NCBI GenBank assembly: GCA_001730015.1
Contig: MDLA01000025.1
Location: forward strand, 1 to 64,000
From: Chromatiales bacterium (ex Bugula neritina AB1)
Lineage (GTDB): Bacteria > Pseudomonadota > Gammaproteobacteria > Granulosicoccales > Granulosicoccaceae
Reading direction: 5' to 3'
DNA length: 64,000 nucleotides
Part shown: positions 62,800-64,000 of the stretch, piece by piece
Numbering within the stretch: the first letter of the stretch is position 1
Layout: each line of letters begins with the position of its first letter
Translations under genes and position numbers: made by a program
Notes under the pieces: generated by a model
What the model saw: only the letters and a program-made list of their open reading frames with translations
The model's database searches: none
Told to the model about the DNA's origin: nothing

Positions 62800-63369
62800 C
62801 TATTCCGGAGACACAATTAAATACAGTGTTCCAAAATAGTTACCAGTCGGGGCTGTGCTCAGATCTGCCTCGTCAACATTAACCCGCACCTTAGCATTAG
62901 TCGAACCGCCACAAGTGGGATCAGTTCCGTCCCCTACCTGAGAAGTCAATGGAGTGTTTATAGCAATACCTGTATCGGTATAAGCGCCAGCAGCAGAATC
63001 TTCAAAATCGACAGTATACGGGATAACATCGTCACTTGAGTTAGCTAATGTATACCCCTCAGTGCCGCGCGCAGAATCTACATTCCCTGAATCACTGCTA
63101 GCTTCGAACTCTATGCCGTAGGAACCACTGCCGTTTCTGTATATGCAGACTCCCAATTCACCACTCAATGAGGCCCCGGAGAATTCTCCGAGATCAATGT
63201 CATCGAGATTCGATACCTGAACCAGATCCGGGATAGACAGAGTAATGTCCAGATCCCCGACAGACTCCGCCCCGAGCAAACCATCATTAGTGGCCATACT
63301 ATTGCTAGATATAATTAATAGCGCCGCAGTTGCCGCTGCACGGGTAAGATTTTTTGATACGATTCTCAA
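62800..63369 (-). CDS. major fimbrial pilin, alternative chaperone-usher family
   Basis: A 189-residue exported pilin. Signal peptide (about 1-26, ending SMA) is followed by a single immunoglobulin-like domain: DLVQVSNLDDIDLGEFSGAS, GVCIYRNGSGSYGIEF, CGGSTNAKVRVNV and a C-terminal GNYFGTLYLIVSPE. The two Cys (near 95 and 155) would form the domain disulfide. It resembles spore-coat-U/CS1-like pilins. It is the first gene of the minus-strand pilin-adhesin-usher set; 38 bases separate it from the adhesin gene. Its promoter must lie upstream of 63369. Confidence 0.82.
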   Translation of the reverse strand: MRIVSKNLTRAAATAALLIISSNSMATNDGLLGAESVGDLDITLSIPDLVQVSNLDDIDLGEFSGASLSGELGVCIYRNGSGSYGIEFEASSDSGNVDSARGTEGYTLANSSDDVIPYTVDFEDSAAGAYTDTGIAINTPLTSQVGDGTDPTCGGSTNAKVRVNVDEADLSTAPTGNYFGTLYLIVSPE

Positions 63370-63880
63370 TTTAGTCTCTCTTTTCCAGTTTTTGTAGTCC
63401 TAATTGACTTCACCTTCCTTGAACCATGATGGTTATCGGTCTATGTGTCAGCAAGCTGTAGTCTGGTGATCATAGGATTACCATAAAAATTGAGAGACTG
63501 TTCGCAGTTTCTTGAGTATTTTATTCAATAGATTGCTTACAACGAAAAACCGGAGAGATTGAAAAACCGGGTATTACGCGATTTAAATCATCAGCGGCCT
63601 ATAACTTCTTCCAGAAAAGCGCCGGCAACGCCACCTGTTATAGTATTTCCGAATACTTGACTGTGTATTTCACGTGGACATTTTGCGTAGCGTGACACCT
63701 CCAAAAATCCCACCAACATTTCTCGATCACATCGGGCGTGGCCAACTACAATACGCCGCCATTGGCAGTGCTGGTCGAAACTACACGTATACCGAATGCG
63801 ATCTTATCAATCGCGTACCACTAATTTACTTCAGGTGAGCCGACTAATTCTCGAAACCGGCACGAAGTAAAAAGGAGGAA
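63370..63880. promoter_or_regulatory. long leader/promoter region of the fimbrial operon
   Basis: About 510 bases upstream of the pilin gene. No established gene was found. It is A/T-rich near 63480-63550 (TTTTATTCAATAGATTG), a plausible promoter region for the minus-strand operon. A small plus-strand frame at 63674-63838 is listed separately. No invertible element ends were seen. Confidence 0.5.
63674..63838 (+). CDS. tentative small ORF, 54 residues
   Basis: Opens with GTG at 63674 and ends with TGA at 63836-63838. Composition is protein-like (a TPPKIPPTFLDHIGRG start, then QYAAIGSAGRNYTY), but no ribosome-binding site is evident and no family is recognised. It may be a remnant of a larger gene or a chance frame. 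Confidence 0.22.
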   Translation: MDILRSVTPPKIPPTFLDHIGRGQLQYAAIGSAGRNYTYTECDLINRVPLIYFR

Positions 63881-64000
63881 ATGTCCAGACCTTGTAAAAT
63901 AACGTCATTTGAGCTGCCTGGCTTACAGGAACAAGGTGAATGCCACGGATCGGTTACCGTGCCAGAAACCGTATCAAATACAGGCTGCCGAAGTCGATGC
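63881..64000 (+). CDS. tentative partial ORF at the right edge
   Basis: An ATG at 63881 follows AAAGGAGG with only two bases of spacing, and the frame stays open to the window end (40 codons, with four Cys). The ribosome-binding sequence is strong but too close. No family is recognised from the visible part; the rest of the gene is outside the window. Confidence 0.35.
   Translation, partial: MSRPCKITSFELPGLQEQGECHGSVTVPETVSNTGCRSRC

Overview
The window looks like a chromosomal segment of a free-living, probably marine, heterotrophic gammaproteobacterium. The evidence is indirect: many sugar ABC transporters, a SoxR-type redox switch, LPS-type glycosyltransferases, secreted polysaccharide-related proteins, a CS1/class-5-like chaperone-usher locus and roughly balanced base composition. 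A Granulosicoccaceae-like organism would fit, but the sequence alone does not prove it. I saw no rRNA, tRNA, CRISPR array, transposase or phage gene.

Region 1 (1-8.2 kb): membrane protein, PlsC-like acyltransferase and a PRISE-type reductase on the minus strand. Divergent from them is a short plus-strand set: beta-hydroxyacid dehydrogenase, an isochorismatase-fold protein without its catalytic residues, and a PPi-type phosphofructokinase. A ureohydrolase and an EAL-like/HDOD regulator follow on the minus strand, separated by a 192-bp palindromic repeat that recurs at 48.6 kb.

Region 2 (8.4-22.8 kb): a secreted Kelch/malectin/PKD protein, then a compact galactoside island. A CUT1 ATPase gene diverges from GH36 alpha-galactosidase, galK, galT, GH42 beta-galactosidase, binding protein and two permeases. 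Together these would import alpha- and beta-galactosides, hydrolyse them in the cytoplasm and start the Leloir pathway; galE and galM are not present.

Region 3 (22.8-34.7 kb): TPR protein, EamA exporters, a glycosyltransferase group (two GT-B enzymes, one GT9, DUF6165), the psuK-psuG pseudouridine operon, a putative 2OG-Fe(II) oxygenase, a tandem pair of Lin0512-family genes, an aminotransferase and a MAPEG protein.

Region 4 (34.9-50.2 kb): an exported DUF5060 protein with a C-terminal sorting-like tail; soxR with a convincing SoxR-type promoter facing an FMN reductase gene; a GMC oxidoreductase with MFS and TSUP transporters; an SDR lacking the canonical Tyr/Lys; a class V aminotransferase divergent from a large FAD/Fe-S dehydrogenase and second TSUP permease; and a beta-propeller lipoprotein.

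Region 5 (50.5-58.0 kb): a minus-strand deoxy-sugar (rhamnose/fucose type) operon with FGGY kinase, CUT2 ABC transporter and class II aldolase. A terminator with a 32-nt homopolymer separates transporter from aldolase. Region 6 (58.4-64 kb): an alternative chaperone-usher fimbrial locus whose chaperone gene faces the pilin-adhesin-usher genes, with an 8-bp tandem repeat at the convergent junction. The last 600 bases hold only tentative small ORFs.
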